Positions 12,714 through 25,062 are shown, numbered from the stretch's first letter. The stretch: 64,000 nt of DNA from Helichrysum umbraculigerum (GCA_949592205.1 CATIUR010000003.1:154136759-154200758), one strand, 5' to 3'. Numbers and translations: made by a program. Notes: generated by a model not told the origin, from the sequence alone.

Positions 12714-12777
<64 letters not shown>
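12605..12777 (+). repeat. TTG/TGC trinucleotide microsatellite, about 173 bp
   Basis: A long run of TTG triplets with TGC interruptions spaced every few units in the middle. It reads as poly-Leu in one frame, which is a repeat artefact and not a gene. It lies in the interior of element B. Confidence 0.95.
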
Positions 12778-13248
12778 ATTGTTGTTAGTGTGGTTATTAT
12801 AGTTGTAAAGTTGAAATGTTCACATGGATATGTGTTACATTTGTAAACAGTGATTATGTGTTTTAATTGTTTACATGACTAAGTATGAATGGTCATGTAA
12901 GTGGTTGATTAAATTATTAGAGACAGGATATGTGCAGGGAGAAAAGATAGAAATATGTACATTTGGATAGGTGAATGTGGAAAGAATTGAATATATGTAA
13001 ATATATTCATGAGTTGCTCAAGGGAGTAACGTATGATATGTGTATACATTATGATTAAATAGTTGATTTTGCTACACCTTATGCAGGTTTTAGCATTTGG
13101 TGCTAGGTATTGGAATTGAACATTAAGCACAATTTATGTGTTTATGTGTGTTTATCTGAGTTTAGTCAATGTACGCACTGATTGTGTGTAAGTTGATATC
13201 TACATGAATATATGCGATTGAGTACACTATAGTGACTAAGTGTGATCA

Positions 13249-13285
13249 GATTTCGAGGACGAAATCTCTTTAAGGGGGAGAGAAT
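13249..13285 (+). other. Polypurine tract of element B
   Basis: GATTTCGAGGACGAAATC followed by a purine run (AAGGGGGAGAGAA) ends at the first base of the LTR. This is the plus-strand priming layout of plant Ty3/gypsy elements. Confidence 0.85.
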
Positions 13286-15454
13286 TGTAACACCCAGTTC
13301 TCGGGTCTGGTAGTATTTAATATTTTCTGACTGTGAATTATTATTAAGTGTGTCAGAAAATAGGTGTGCTGTATTATTTGAAATAAATAGTGATAATAGT
13401 CGAATAATTTATTGTGACTAATAAATTATTAATTGTTTTAATTTAATTTAGTTGACGGTAAAATAAAATGATGTTTCCCCGTAAATGGTTTTTTAGTTCC
13501 AGACAATGAAAAGTACGTGGAATGAAATTAAACACTTCCAGTGTACTACCAAAATATTAAGTCGGTTGTTTCTTTACATATATCCTTACATACATACATA
13601 CATACGATCATATATACATACATACAAGGAAACATCAAACCCTAAATCTATGAGGAATCACCAAATTGAAGATCTCAAACACGAATTCAAGCTTCAAAAA
13701 CACATGAATTATCTTCCTCTAGTTCATTTAATCATGAGGTAAGTCTCAATTGCTTGAAATATGAAAACCTAAAATTTGGGGTTTGTGTTGTTATGGATAA
13801 TAATTCGAAATTAAGGTTGTTTGAGCTTAATAATGATGATGATTAACATTAAGGAAGCTAGGGTTGGTAAAATTGATTAATGTTCTTGTGATTTATGTGG
13901 ATTATCATAATTATCATGGGTGATGTGATGAAACTATGATGATGATATGAAATTAAAGTTTAATATTAGTTAAAATAGTGTTACTAAGTGCTAATAAAGA
14001 TGTTAGTAACTTTGATTCAACTTAAAAGTGGATTGATTATGTTGTAGATTTTATGATCAAAATGGGTTATGATAAAATGATGATGTTTTGGTGTTAATAC
14101 ATATTAATTAGTGATTATTCATGAATTATAAGTTTGTAATCATGTTAAGAAGGTTAGTTAATACTTAAATTATGATTATTAACTAAACCTTAACGTGGAA
14201 GTGAGTAAAAGAATTAGGTGGCATAAAGGGTTTGATGGATTGTTAATTTTGGAAGCTATTAATCTTGTTAATGGTGTAATTTTGTTAGTAAACAATGATT
14301 AATGTGAATTAAGGATATTAAAAGTGATAATTCATACTTTTGGAATAGATTGATGTATAGTTGATCATTACGATATTAATCATGATTAGTGGATAATTCA
14401 AGGAGTATGAATTTGATATTGAGAATTATGATGATTATGTTAATTCATATGATTTGAATACATTGAGTTTATTAGTAATCTTTTGGAGCAATGTTAAATT
14501 GATTGAGACAAGTAACTAACTTGTACTTCTCTATTGTATTGTCAGATGTGCAGAAGACTCAGTGATATTAGACTACTGAGTGGATGCCTGAGGTGGTCGG
14601 TGAGTGGATCTCTAATCCTCAGTATAACTTGGTTGTAACGAGTTTGGTTACAACAAGTAACATATTATTACTATTGTAGTTGCCATGATGATTATTATAG
14701 TTAGTAATAATATGGTTGATATAATAACGTTGACCTGATGAATATGTGATTTGTTGATTATGTGATCACTGGACTTGTTGTTGGCCTTCGGACATCAGTT
14801 GTTAATGAGGTCAACGAGTTGTTGAACTGTTGGTTGGGCTAGTCGGTTATTCAAGGTTTAACACACCTCCTGTGTTAGTTGAGAATAACCACTAGCTATC
14901 GGTCTCGTCCGTTATGGCCATACGGATATGGTTGGGTAAGTGTTCTTGGGGAGCCTCCCGGGTATTATGGTTATCCCCAGAGCCACCGATGCCTCATTAT
15001 GAAGTCAGTTGCTTGTTGAATAGTTGCTTTGATGATAAGTTGACCAGTTGAATTGTTGCCCTGTTGCTTTGTTAAATGGTGGTATTGTCTACTTTGTTGG
15101 TTATGTGTTAATTGTTGTATGCAAAGTTGTTGAGCTAAGTTAGCCTGTTGATTAGTTATCTACTCACTTAGCTTTATGCTAATCCCCCACATAACACTTC
15201 TTGCAGGTTATTGATATATTTGGGTGGGCAAGAAGTTGGACTAGAAGGAATGTTTGACCGTGAAGCGTTACTCTGATAGTGGATTTGTTTAAAATAATGT
15301 TTTATCACGTTTTATATAACACCTCTGTTGTGAAATTATGTTTTGAAAAGGTTGAATTTTATATTTTGATAAAATGAGGTAAATTATTACTAGCTATTTG
15401 GACTTACGCTTCCGAATTACTATATTTAAATGATTATAAATGAGGGGTGTTATA
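13286..15454 (+). repeat. Element B 3' LTR (2169 bp)
   Basis: Starts TGTAACACCCAG and ends GGGGTGTTATA. It follows a polypurine tract, so it is a 3' LTR; no 5' partner is found in the window. It has a splice-donor-like AGGTAAGT (GT at 13739) and the acceptor CTTGCAG (AG at 15205-15206) preceded by CTAAT. Unlike A, C, E and F it lacks the CCGGCGG array. Confidence 0.85.
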
Positions 15455-17678
15455 GTAATATTTGATATTTGAACTGAATATGTGTCAAAGAATTATACAT
15501 ATGTGAAGTCATTATATGATATGACAGTTATAATTTGTTAAAGAATGTTAAGAATAATTAAATCACATTGATTAGGGTTGTGATAAGAAAGTCTTACCAG
15601 TGTATGAGACTAGTGATGATAGCCATAATTGGGTAAGAATGTGAGAAGAGAATTAATTGATAGTTATTATTAATATTTGCATAGGTTGATTGGTACCTCA
15701 TGGCGAGTTACTTAAGTATTGAAAGAATTGAATGGATTCTTGTGTTATTTGTTGATTTTTTATACAAATAAAGTAAGTGGTAATGTGGTAAATTGGGATT
15801 AGATCCAAATAAGAAATGATATGAAAGGATTATCTGGAATTGAACTGTGTTAAAGGTTTAGCTTGATCTTGTTTAATAAATTGAGAGAATATGAATTGGA
15901 AAGTTGTTCATATTTTAAGAAAATATGTATGTGTTTAATTGTAATGATCATTGTTTAAATAGCTTAAGAATAATGAGCATTTGAAATTCGGTTTGAAAAC
16001 CTGATGTGTGTATAATTGTATGTGTTAGGAAGTAAGGAAAACCTTGAAATCAGTAGGTGATGATTGTTTTCAGTAAACTTTTCTTGTAAGTTTAAATTGG
16101 ATTGTTTCAGTTATATACGACTTGGTATGTATATAAATGAAACATAGAGTTGTTGAATTGTAATTGTTCCATTTCCTATGGTATGAATATGTGATGATTA
16201 GTAGTAATGTGAAGGCTTGGTAAAGACTTTAACAGTCTGAATGACCTATTATATAGAATTAAATGGAATTGATTGTGTACCTGTCCATTTTAGAAAGTTA
16301 CTTGAAATTATGTATGTATGGTATACATGATAACAAATGGCATGACAAATTTTAATTAGAATGAATTAAAATGTGCCATAAGTTATGTGGAGGTCCGTTA
16401 ATTGTAATTAACTTGATGTTAATATTGTTAGGTATGTGTTGGAAAATAGCACATTGTGATATTGTGATGCTTGAGTTGAAATATCATAATATTGATTAAT
16501 GATGACTTAGCTGCTATATTGATGGAATTTAGTGCTAAGTGATTATGTGGTTAAAGTGGTATAATTTCAAATTACTTGTGATTAAGAAGTTGGATATAAT
16601 CAAGTAGTGGTTTGAAATTTTAAAATTGAATTGAATTAACTGGTTGCTAAGAAGATTCTTGAGGTCTCACCAGTTTAAGTCTAATGTGAATGCCAGCTTG
16701 ATAGCTATTTAGGGCTTGAAGTTAAATATTACTTGTTGACTGGTTAACTATAGTGTATAATCATTAGTGTTGTGATTATTGCTCGTGCTATAGTTGTTGT
16801 TGATAATTGTTAGATTGTAATGAAAGGAATTACAAATTGAAATAAGTCAATGTAGAGGTTGGTTGAATGTAGGTAATATAACATTGTTGTACATTTGTTG
16901 ATTGAGCAAAGTACTTGTGATTATGGTTTTACCTACTGAGTTTGACCTCTACTTTGCTTATTAAGGTGATATGAATCCGGATTACTTTTAAGTAAAGGAT
17001 TTCATATAGTTGTAGTGTTATGTGAACATTATATGTTGTTCAAGAGAGTAAGATATGAAACTTTTGGATGGAAAGTTGACCTAGATTTGAATTAAACCAA
17101 TTTCTATGATAAAAATAAAATAGAAATTTAGTAAAGGTTTGAATCTCTGACAGTAGAGATGTGAGGTTGTTATCTGAATATTAGACTGATTGTGAGTCGT
17201 AAACTGAATTTAAATTTCAGTGTGGATATGTGTATGGTGGTTTTATAACCACTGTTGTTGTAGTATTGTTGCTGCTATTTTGTTGTTAACAGAGATGAAT
17301 ATTGGTAATAGGCTAAAGATTTTAGCACATTGCTAATTTCTGATTGCACAGACCTATTAAGTGATGTTAAGTTTCACTTATTGTTGTTTGTTAAAGTGAT
17401 TGTGTGTCCTATACGTTTATCTGATTGGTGATAAAGAATTTAGATAAATATTTGTTTCATATGAAATATTGGATAGATGCACTGTATCTGTGCGTAGGTA
17501 AAGATAGAAGCATGTTCATGGGAACATGTGAATGTGGAAAGAATTGAAACGACCTAAGTATAGTTGTAAGTTGCTATTGAGGTAAAATGTATGTTAAAAA
17601 TATATGTGATTATATCACACTAGACAGATTGAGTGTGGTTAGATTTCGGGGACGAAATCACTTTAAGGGGGAGAGATT
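15455..17678 (+). mobile_element. Element C interior, 3' part
   Basis: Non-coding sequence homologous to the A interior from about 23035 to 25099, ending in a polypurine tract (17642-17678) at the start of the C 3' LTR. No ORF with recognisable domains on either strand. Confidence 0.8.
17642..17678 (+). other. Polypurine tract of element C
   Basis: GATTTCGGGGACGAAATC, then AAGGGGGAGAGATT, immediately before TGTAACATCC of the 3' LTR. Confidence 0.85.
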
Positions 17679-18832
17679 TGTAACATCCTCGAAATGGACC
17701 TAGTCGTTTTATATTATTTCTTGATTTAAATTATTATTTAAATGTGTTTGGAAATAATATTGTTTGAATTAGTTGAAATAATTGAAATAGGAGTTAAATA
17801 TTCTAATGTGATAAATAAATTATTAATTGTTGTAAATTAATATAGTTGACGGGACAATAAAATGTTTGGACTCGCAAATGGTTTTCGGGTTCCAGACAAT
17901 AGGTTGAGAAGGGGTATTAAATTATACCCGTATAATTGAAGGCGGTTTGTTGGGCCGACTATAAATTTCACTTTCCTTTTATGGAAAGTTTATTTCACTT
18001 CCTTTCTCTGAATTCGATCAAATCAAACCTAAGAAACTTAAATCAAAATTGAAACCTAAGAATTGGAGCTGTGATTGATTGAAGTTTCATCATTATCACC
18101 ATCTCAATTCAGTGTTCTTCAATTAAGAAGTAAGTTTGATTTTAATCAATTTGATTGAAATTGGGTTAATTGATGAATTGTAAGAATTTGATGTTAGAAA
18201 CTTCTTATAACTATTACATAATGTTTATGTGAAGTTATTTACTGTTTGAAGCTGTTGCAAACGGAGTTTTGATGATTTTTGTTATAAATCCGTGGGTTAG
18301 GGTTTGAGCAGATCGCACAGGGCTGGGACGAAGGTAGAATCCGGCGGATTCCTAATGAATCCGGCGGATTCGGGTTGGTTAGGAATCCGGTGGGATTTAA
18401 GGGAATCCGGCGGATTCCTTTGGTTGTCCTATGTTGTTCCAGTGTTTGTCAATTAGAGCTAATTACTTAAATGGTACTTGTTGTATTGTACAGTAATAAG
18501 TCTGAAGCATGTTAGACTTCCAACAATTAGATAATTTAGTTGTACTCCTGGTGTGATTACTTGTATAGTGTTGTAATTTACACAAGTATTATCCAGTGAT
18601 GACAAGTTACTAACTTGTGATATTCTGTTGTGTTTTCAGATACACAGAGGACTCAGTGATATTAGACTACTGAGTGGAGGCCTGAGGTATTCGGTGAGTG
18701 GATCTGTAACCTCAGTGTGATTTAGTTGTAATGATTTGGTTACAACAAGTAATTATATTATTACTTTGATAGAATGTTTTATTTGAGATAACTTGCCAGG
18801 TTAGTTTGGTTGATTGTTTACTGGGCTGTTTG
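17679..18832 (+). repeat. Element C 3' LTR, proximal 1154 bp
   Basis: Nearly identical to the complement of the first part of the LTR at 33374-35133. It stops at GTTTG (18828-18832), the target duplication made by element A. It contains TATAAAT near 17960, a donor-like AAGTAAGT (GT at 18130-18131) and an array of GAATCCGGCGGATTC palindromes at 18337-18418. Confidence 0.9.
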
Positions 18833-20823
18833 TGTAACATCCTCGAAATGGACCTAGTTGTTTATATATTATTTCTTGATTTAAATGTGTTTGGAAATAA
18901 TATTGTTTGAAATAGTTGAAATAATTGGAATAGGAGTCGAATATTCCAATGTGATAAGTAAATTATTAATTGTTGTAAATTAATATAGTTGACGGTGCAA
19001 TAAAATGTTTGGACTCGTAAATGGTTTTCGGGTTCCAGGCAATAGATTGAGATGGGGTATTAAATTATACCCGTATAATAGAAGGTCGGTTGAGGAACCG
19101 ACTTAAGTTTCTATTTATATAACTTTTCTTTTTAGGAAGTTATTCATTTTCATTCCAAAAACTCACAGAAACTCTCTGAAAACCTCCAAATCAATCCAGA
19201 AATCAAATCAGGAAGTTGTGATCCTCGTGAAACTTCATAATCATCAGATTATCATAATCAGATTCTTCAAATAGTAAGTGTTCTTGATGTATTTAAGAAT
19301 TTGATTTTGATTGAATTTGGGTAAATTGATGATTTGAGAGATTTGGATGTTAGAAACAGGTTATAAGTATTACATATTGATTATGTGATGATATTTAAGG
19401 TTTATAACCGTTTAAAAACCGAGTTTTTGATGATTTGGTTAAGATTTGCGGGTTAGGGTTTTGAGCAGATTCGCACAGGCTGGGACGAAGGAGGAAGCCG
19501 GCGGCTTCGTTCCCAAGCCGGCGACTTGTGCGATGTTGGTTGAAGCCGGCGGCTTCGTTCCCAAGCCGGCGGCTTGAGTGGTCTGGCAGGGACCCGACGG
19601 GTCTAAACCCGACCCGGCGGTTGGTATATGCTTTAAAACGTAGTGTTGTTCTGTTAACACAATTGGTAAATTACCCGACGGTTGTGGAAGTAAAGCCGGC
19701 GGGTGAGGATAGGAAGCCGGCGGCTTCTAGGAGGAAGCCGACGGCTTGAAGGGCTGTCATAACTTTTCTTTTAACTTGTTAAATGTAATGTGATATGTAT
19801 CTGTTGCAAGTTAATTTATGGTAATGGTTATGTTGTAATCATTAGTGTATAATTAGGAACTAGTAATCTTGATGTAGATTATGTTAAGTTCTTAATGTTA
19901 AAGATTGATATAAGTTTAGTATTAATGATCTTGATTACTAACTTATATTTGATTGATTAATTCTCAGATGTGGAGAAGGCTCAGTGATATTAGACAACTG
20001 AGTGGAGGCCTGAGGTAGTCGGTGAGTGGATCTGTAACCTCAGTGTGATTTAGTTGTAATGATTTGATTTACAACAAATAATTATAGTATTATTTTGATA
20101 GAATGTAATTGCTGAGATATCTTGCCATGATAGTTTGACTAGTTGCTTACTTGGCTGTTTGAGCTAGTATGTAAGATTCTGAGGTCAACTTGACTTGACA
20201 GTTGGACTTGGTTGTTATTGTAGACGACAGGAGATCTTGAAACTTGAAATGTTGGTTTGGAGATCTAGGTCGTGTGTGATTAACAACTGGTTATCGGTAA
20301 TTCTGTATAGGCCAATACAGATGATTGATAAGAGTTCCTTGAGTACCAAACCGGTATTAGGGTATCTCAGGAGCCACCGATCCTCATGACGATTGATAAT
20401 GATTGATTGGTGTAGCTTGACATTGATTGGATGTCGAGTGAATGATTGATTTTCTGTTTATTGCTATTTGATGTAAACAGATTGTTATGCTAGGTTGTAC
20501 TGTTACTTATAGTTTCATTCACTTAGCTTTATGCTAACCCCACCACAGTTCTTCCTGCAGGTTAAATAGATGGGACATATTGGGCAGGAGGTTGTGGGAC
20601 TGGATGGAATGTTTGACAGGCTGTTACTCTGATTTAATTTTGATAATCAAAGAAATGTTTTGAATTATATAACACCGAGTTTGTTGAAATGTCATGTGTA
20701 ATAAGTTTGAAAAAGTTTAGTGACATTTTAAGTAATGTAAAACATTGATAGTATGTTTTGAAATATACGTTTCCGAGTCGCAATTATTATATGATTGTTT
20801 ATAATTAAACGAGGGGTGTTATA
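18833..20823 (+). repeat. Element A, LTR 1 (1991 bp)
   Basis: Starts TGTAACATCC, ends GGGGTGTTATA, and is the same length as LTR 2 (25100-27090), with only occasional base differences that I could see (for example CCCGACGG against CCCGGCGG). Features: TATTTATATA near 19112, donor ATAGTAAGT (GT 19274), palindrome array 19494-19750, branch-like GCTAACCC and acceptor CCTGCAG (AG 20559-20560). Confidence 0.95.
19494..19750 (+). repeat. CCGGCGG palindrome array in A LTR 1
   Basis: Several 13-15-bp dyads: GAAGCC-GGC-GGCTTC (three), CAAGCC-GGC-GGCTTG, GACCC-GAC-GGGTC and degenerate forms. Arms differ but still pair. The GC content contrasts with the AT-rich LTR. The same array is at 25761-26017 in LTR 2. 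Confidence 0.85.
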
Positions 20824-20826
20824 AGC

Positions 20827-20838
20827 TGGTATCAGAGC
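20827..20838 (+). other. Primer-binding site of element A
   Basis: TGGTATCAGAGC, complementary to the 3' end of plant initiator tRNA-Met, three bases after the LTR end. Repeated at 27094-27105 after LTR 2. Confidence 0.9.
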
Positions 20839-22038
20839 AATAGTTTGGGTGAATTGGACTTGATAGAATGTTCAATCCTAAACTTTGATGAGTTGAGTCA
20901 AACATTCCAGTGGGTGTGGGTTTAGTTGATTAGTGAATGTGTGAGAAAGTGATTAGTTGAATATGTACTAACCCTTAACAAGTTGTGAAGTTGTTGTTTG
21001 ATTGCAGAGACGGAGGAACATGAGTATCTGATTGGTATATTTCATGTTTCCTCAATACTCGTTGGCTTAAGATTGCCAGGTAATCTTCGATAAGCCTATG
21101 TTAATTTAAATTAACTTGAATTGTTTACTCTGTTATGTTGAGTAAGCTTTGTTGTGAAGTTAATTTAGTCAGACTGATATGATTCCCCAGTTTTGAGTCA
21201 ACTAATGATTGTTATAGGTTGACATGAGGATAGAGGTATTGAATGGGATACTCATTGTGGTGGTTATTTCTGATTGAATTGAAAATGCATAAATGTGATT
21301 AAATGAGTAGATAAAGAGTTGATTAAGGTTTAACATGATTGATGTTGGAACCTAAGGAGTGTCTTTATTGGTGAGACAAAATAATTGATAGTATTATATT
21401 AGTAGATTGATCACAAGGTGTGATTTGAATCCTGTTTAAGGATAGTGGTGTCATTTGATTTGAGAATGACTGCTATTTGAGAAAATATGTGTTTAAGTGA
21501 CTATAGGATAGGTGTTGACTATAGTTAAACACTTGATCTAAACCGAGATTGATAGGTTTATGAGGAGTGTAGAATAAAATAAAGTGAAATTGATTTGGGA
21601 AGTGATGGATCTTTCTGGTCAATTGTAAATTAATAGATGAAATGTTTTAATAATAACATGATTGAGTAGGCTTGTTGTGACAATGATGCTTGATAGTATA
21701 GCATATGTCAAAGCGATGATAATTAATTAAGATGTGTCCTGAATTTTGGAGTAAATAAGGACATTGATTAGTGTTAAGTATTGAAACTATGATGACGAGT
21801 TATCATGTGTTTGAGGTTCAGATAAGTGAGATACTGAGTAATTCAGTTGTTGAAAATTAGAACATTGTGTGTATGTGAGATGACTTGCATATGTAAGGTT
21901 GAATATGTAAAGTAGTAAGCTGATTTTGAGTATGTATCAGCTGTTAGAAACTATTAAATAGATGTTGATTGATTTGAAATCATAAAGTATTTAATATATA
22001 TGAGATAAGAATAGATCACATTGATAATTATAATGTAG

Positions 22039-22133
22039 AGTAGCCTGAGAATGGATTGTGAAGAACATAATCTTGCAACGCCTGATCACCGTTGTTATAT
22101 TATGTTGTGTCACATGAACTTGTTGAGGCTACT
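22039..22133 (+). other. Conserved hairpin segment (element A copy)
   Basis: Outer arms AGTAGCCT/AGGCTACT, then GAACATAAT pairing with ATTATGTT, then CAACG/CGTTG around CCTGATCAC. The sequence is much better kept than the flanking interior between elements A, C and E. Function unknown. Confidence 0.6.
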
Positions 22134-22408
22134 TGGTATAAAAGAAATGTAATGTGATTTTGGATAAGGAGCATGATAGTATGCTAAGTTGTTTAATAGT
22201 TGTTTTGATAAGAAAACAATCAGTTGATAGAACTGTAACCTTTAGATGGTAAAGGTAAGAGTGTAAATAATAATGGTCATTGATAGAGGTTTTGATGATA
22301 AACCTAGTTGACTAATTTGATTTTGTTAAAAATGTAGTTGTAACTGATTGTGTCAAATTGCCCATAGGTGAGTTTGTATAGTGTTTAAGTGAACCACTAT
22401 ATTATAAT

Positions 22409-22690
22409 TGGCTTGTATGAAGCCAAAGTTGAAATATGTTGATATTGTTTGGTTTAAGGATTCTTAGTATTATTTAGAGTAATAATGTGAAATATATGTT
22501 TGAAAGTAAACATATAATATGGAATGGCTTGTATGGAGCCAATACTGATGTAGGTTGACCTTGTCCTTGTGAAGGATTGATAAGATTATTGAAAGTAATA
22601 ATTTAAAATATATGTTTGAAGGTGAACATATAAGATGAAATGGTTTGTTGTGAGTTAATATTGATAGTATGTTAACTTTGAAAGTCAAAC
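22409..22690 (+). repeat. Tandem repeat, about 118-bp unit, 2.4 copies
   Basis: Units start GGCTTGTATGRAGCCAA and end in a small hairpin ATATGTTTGAAAGTAAACAT. The same array lies in element E at 49501-49790. Short minus-strand ORFs here are only the repeat read in reverse. Confidence 0.7.
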
Positions 22691-25062
22691 CATGAATAGA
22701 GAACTGTGTATAAAATTAATTGCTTGTGATTGGTTTGAGGATAGGTCAAACTTGAGAAACAGCAGTTAGAGGATTTTATTGATTGGTTGATTGAGATCAA
22801 GGTTGACACATAGTCAACTGTTTGTGTTGAAATAGTCTAACATAGATTGAAATGTTATGATTGTGTGAAATGTGATTGAATTCCTAGATTGGTCACATTA
22901 TGTTGAAACGGGTCATTGAAAATCCAAAGGAGATAGATGAATGATCTAAGTTTGTGAGACTTGAGTTATTACTTAAAGCTAGTATTAAGTAATTGAAATA
23001 GTGTTAAGTATAATTGAGTATTCAGTTAGGAAATATATGATATTTGAACTGAATATGTGTTAGAAAATTTTACAGATATGAAGTCATTGAATGATATGAC
23101 AGTTGTAAATTGTTGAAAGGTGCAAATTAAGTCACATTGATTAGAATTGTGATAAGAAAATCTTATCAGTGTATGAAGCTTGTGATGATAGCTTTGATTG
23201 GGTAAAAATGTGAGATAAGAAATACTTGAAAGTTATTATTAAGGGTTGCATAGGTTGACTGGTACCTCATGGTGAATCACTTAAGTATCGAAAGAATTGA
23301 ATAGATTCTTTAGTTATTTGTTGATTGTATACAACTAAAGTAAGTGATAAAGTGGTAAATTGGGATTAGATCCAAATAAGGTATGATATGAAAGTATATC
23401 TGGAGTTGGATGGTGTTAAAGATTTAGTTGATCTTTGTTTGATAAATTGAGGAAATATGAATTGAATGATTGTTCATATTTTAAGAAATTGTATGTGTTA
23501 GAGGGTAAGGGAAACCTTGAAATTGATAGGTGATAATTGTATTCACCAAGCTTTTCTTGTAAGTTTAAGTTAAATTGTTTAAGTTATATACGAGTTGGTA
23601 AGTATATAAGTGAAACATAGAGTTGTTGATTGGTAATTGTTCCATGTCCTGTGGTATGGATATGTGATGACTAATAGTACTGAGAAGGCTTGATAAAGAC
23701 TTTACCCGTCTGAATGGCCTAGTGTATAGAATGAAATGGAATTGATGTGTACATGTCCATTTAAGAAAATATCTGAAGTTGTGTAGGTATGTATGTATGG
23801 TATACATGATAATAAATGGCATAATAAGTTTTAATAGAATGAATTAAAATGTGCCATAAGATATGTGGAGGTCAGTTAATTGTGATTAACTTGATATAGA
23901 TTTTGTTGGAAATGTGTTGAAAGGTAGCACATTTTGATAATGTGATATTGTGATGCTTGACCTGTAGTATCATAATATGTGGATTAAGACTGACTTAGTT
24001 GCTAGATTGACGGGATCTAGTGTTGAATGATTGGGTGGTTAAAGTTGTATAAATTCTAATTGCTTGTGATTAGTAGTTTAAGATTGTAAAGTTGAATTGA
24101 AATAACTGGTTGCTAAGAGAATATTATTGATGTCTTACCAGTTTAAGTAATAAATAAGTTTTAACTTGATGGTTAGTTAGACTTTGGAGATACATAGTAA
24201 GTATTGATGGGTATACTGTAGTGTATAATCATTAGTGTTGTGATTATTGGTTGTATAAATTGTTGTTGTTGACAATTGATAGATTGTAATGAAAGGAGTT
24301 ACAAGCAGAAATAAGTCAATGTAGAGGTTGGTTGAATGTAGGTAATATTTGATTGTGGTACTATTGTTGATTGAGCAAAGTACTTGTTGATTGTAGTTTT
24401 ACCTACTGAGTGTGACCTCTGCTGTGCTTATTAAGGTGATATGAATCTGGATTACTTTAAGTAAAGGATTTCATATGATTAAAGTGATATGTGAATATGG
24501 TAGATTATTCACAAGAGTAGGTATGAAACTTTTGGATGAAAAGTTAACCTAGATTTGAATTTCAAATCTTTGATGGTAGAGATTTAAGATTGTGATCTGT
24601 ATATTAGACTGATTGTTGGTCGTGAGTTGAATTATATTTCAGTGTTGCTAGGTACATTGTGGTTTAATAAACACTGTTGTTGTGATATTGTTACTGCTGT
24701 TTTATTGTTACCAGTGATGAACAGTGATAGTAGGTTAAAGATTTTAGCATGTTGCTAATTTCTGGTTGTGTAGACCTAGTAAGTGATGTTAGGTTTCACT
24801 TATTGTTGTTGGTTAAAGTGATAGGGTGCTTTAAACTTTTATCTGATTGGTGATAAAGGAATTAGATAGATGATTGGTTCCTATGAGATGTTGGATGGAT
24901 GCACTGTATGTGTGCATAGGAAAAGATAGAAACATGTACATTTGGATATGTGCATGTGGAAAGAATTCAAACAGTCTAAGTATAGTTGTAAGTTGCTATT
25001 GAGGACAAATGTATATTAAGATATATGTGATTATATCACATTAGTTAGATTGATTGAGGTTA

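Larger units (their letters stand above)
11766..13285 (+). mobile_element. Element B interior, 3' part
   Basis: Non-coding interior of a Ty3/gypsy-style element: it keeps the hairpin segment at 11825-11919 and ends with a polypurine tract directly before the B LTR. It carries a TA microsatellite (about 12471-12505) and a long TTG array. In the pre-inversion order it continues from the complement of 30755 onward, across the D insertion. Confidence 0.75.

Noticed and set aside
12605..12802. ORF reading as a run of leucines
   Set aside because: It is the TTG microsatellite in one frame, in a retrotransposon interior, with no start context or neighbours.
19439..19749. Overlapping 73-aa ORFs on both strands, repeated at 25706-26016
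   Set aside because: They are open only because the GC-rich palindrome array lacks stop codons. Present on both strands, which argues for sequence composition and not coding.
20195..20389. 64-aa ORF present in the A LTRs and E LTRs
   Set aside because: Kept in four LTR copies (20195, 26462, 47288, 53481), but these are near-identical DNA copies; there is no start context, domain or excess of silent change that I can show. It lies within the predicted LTR intron.
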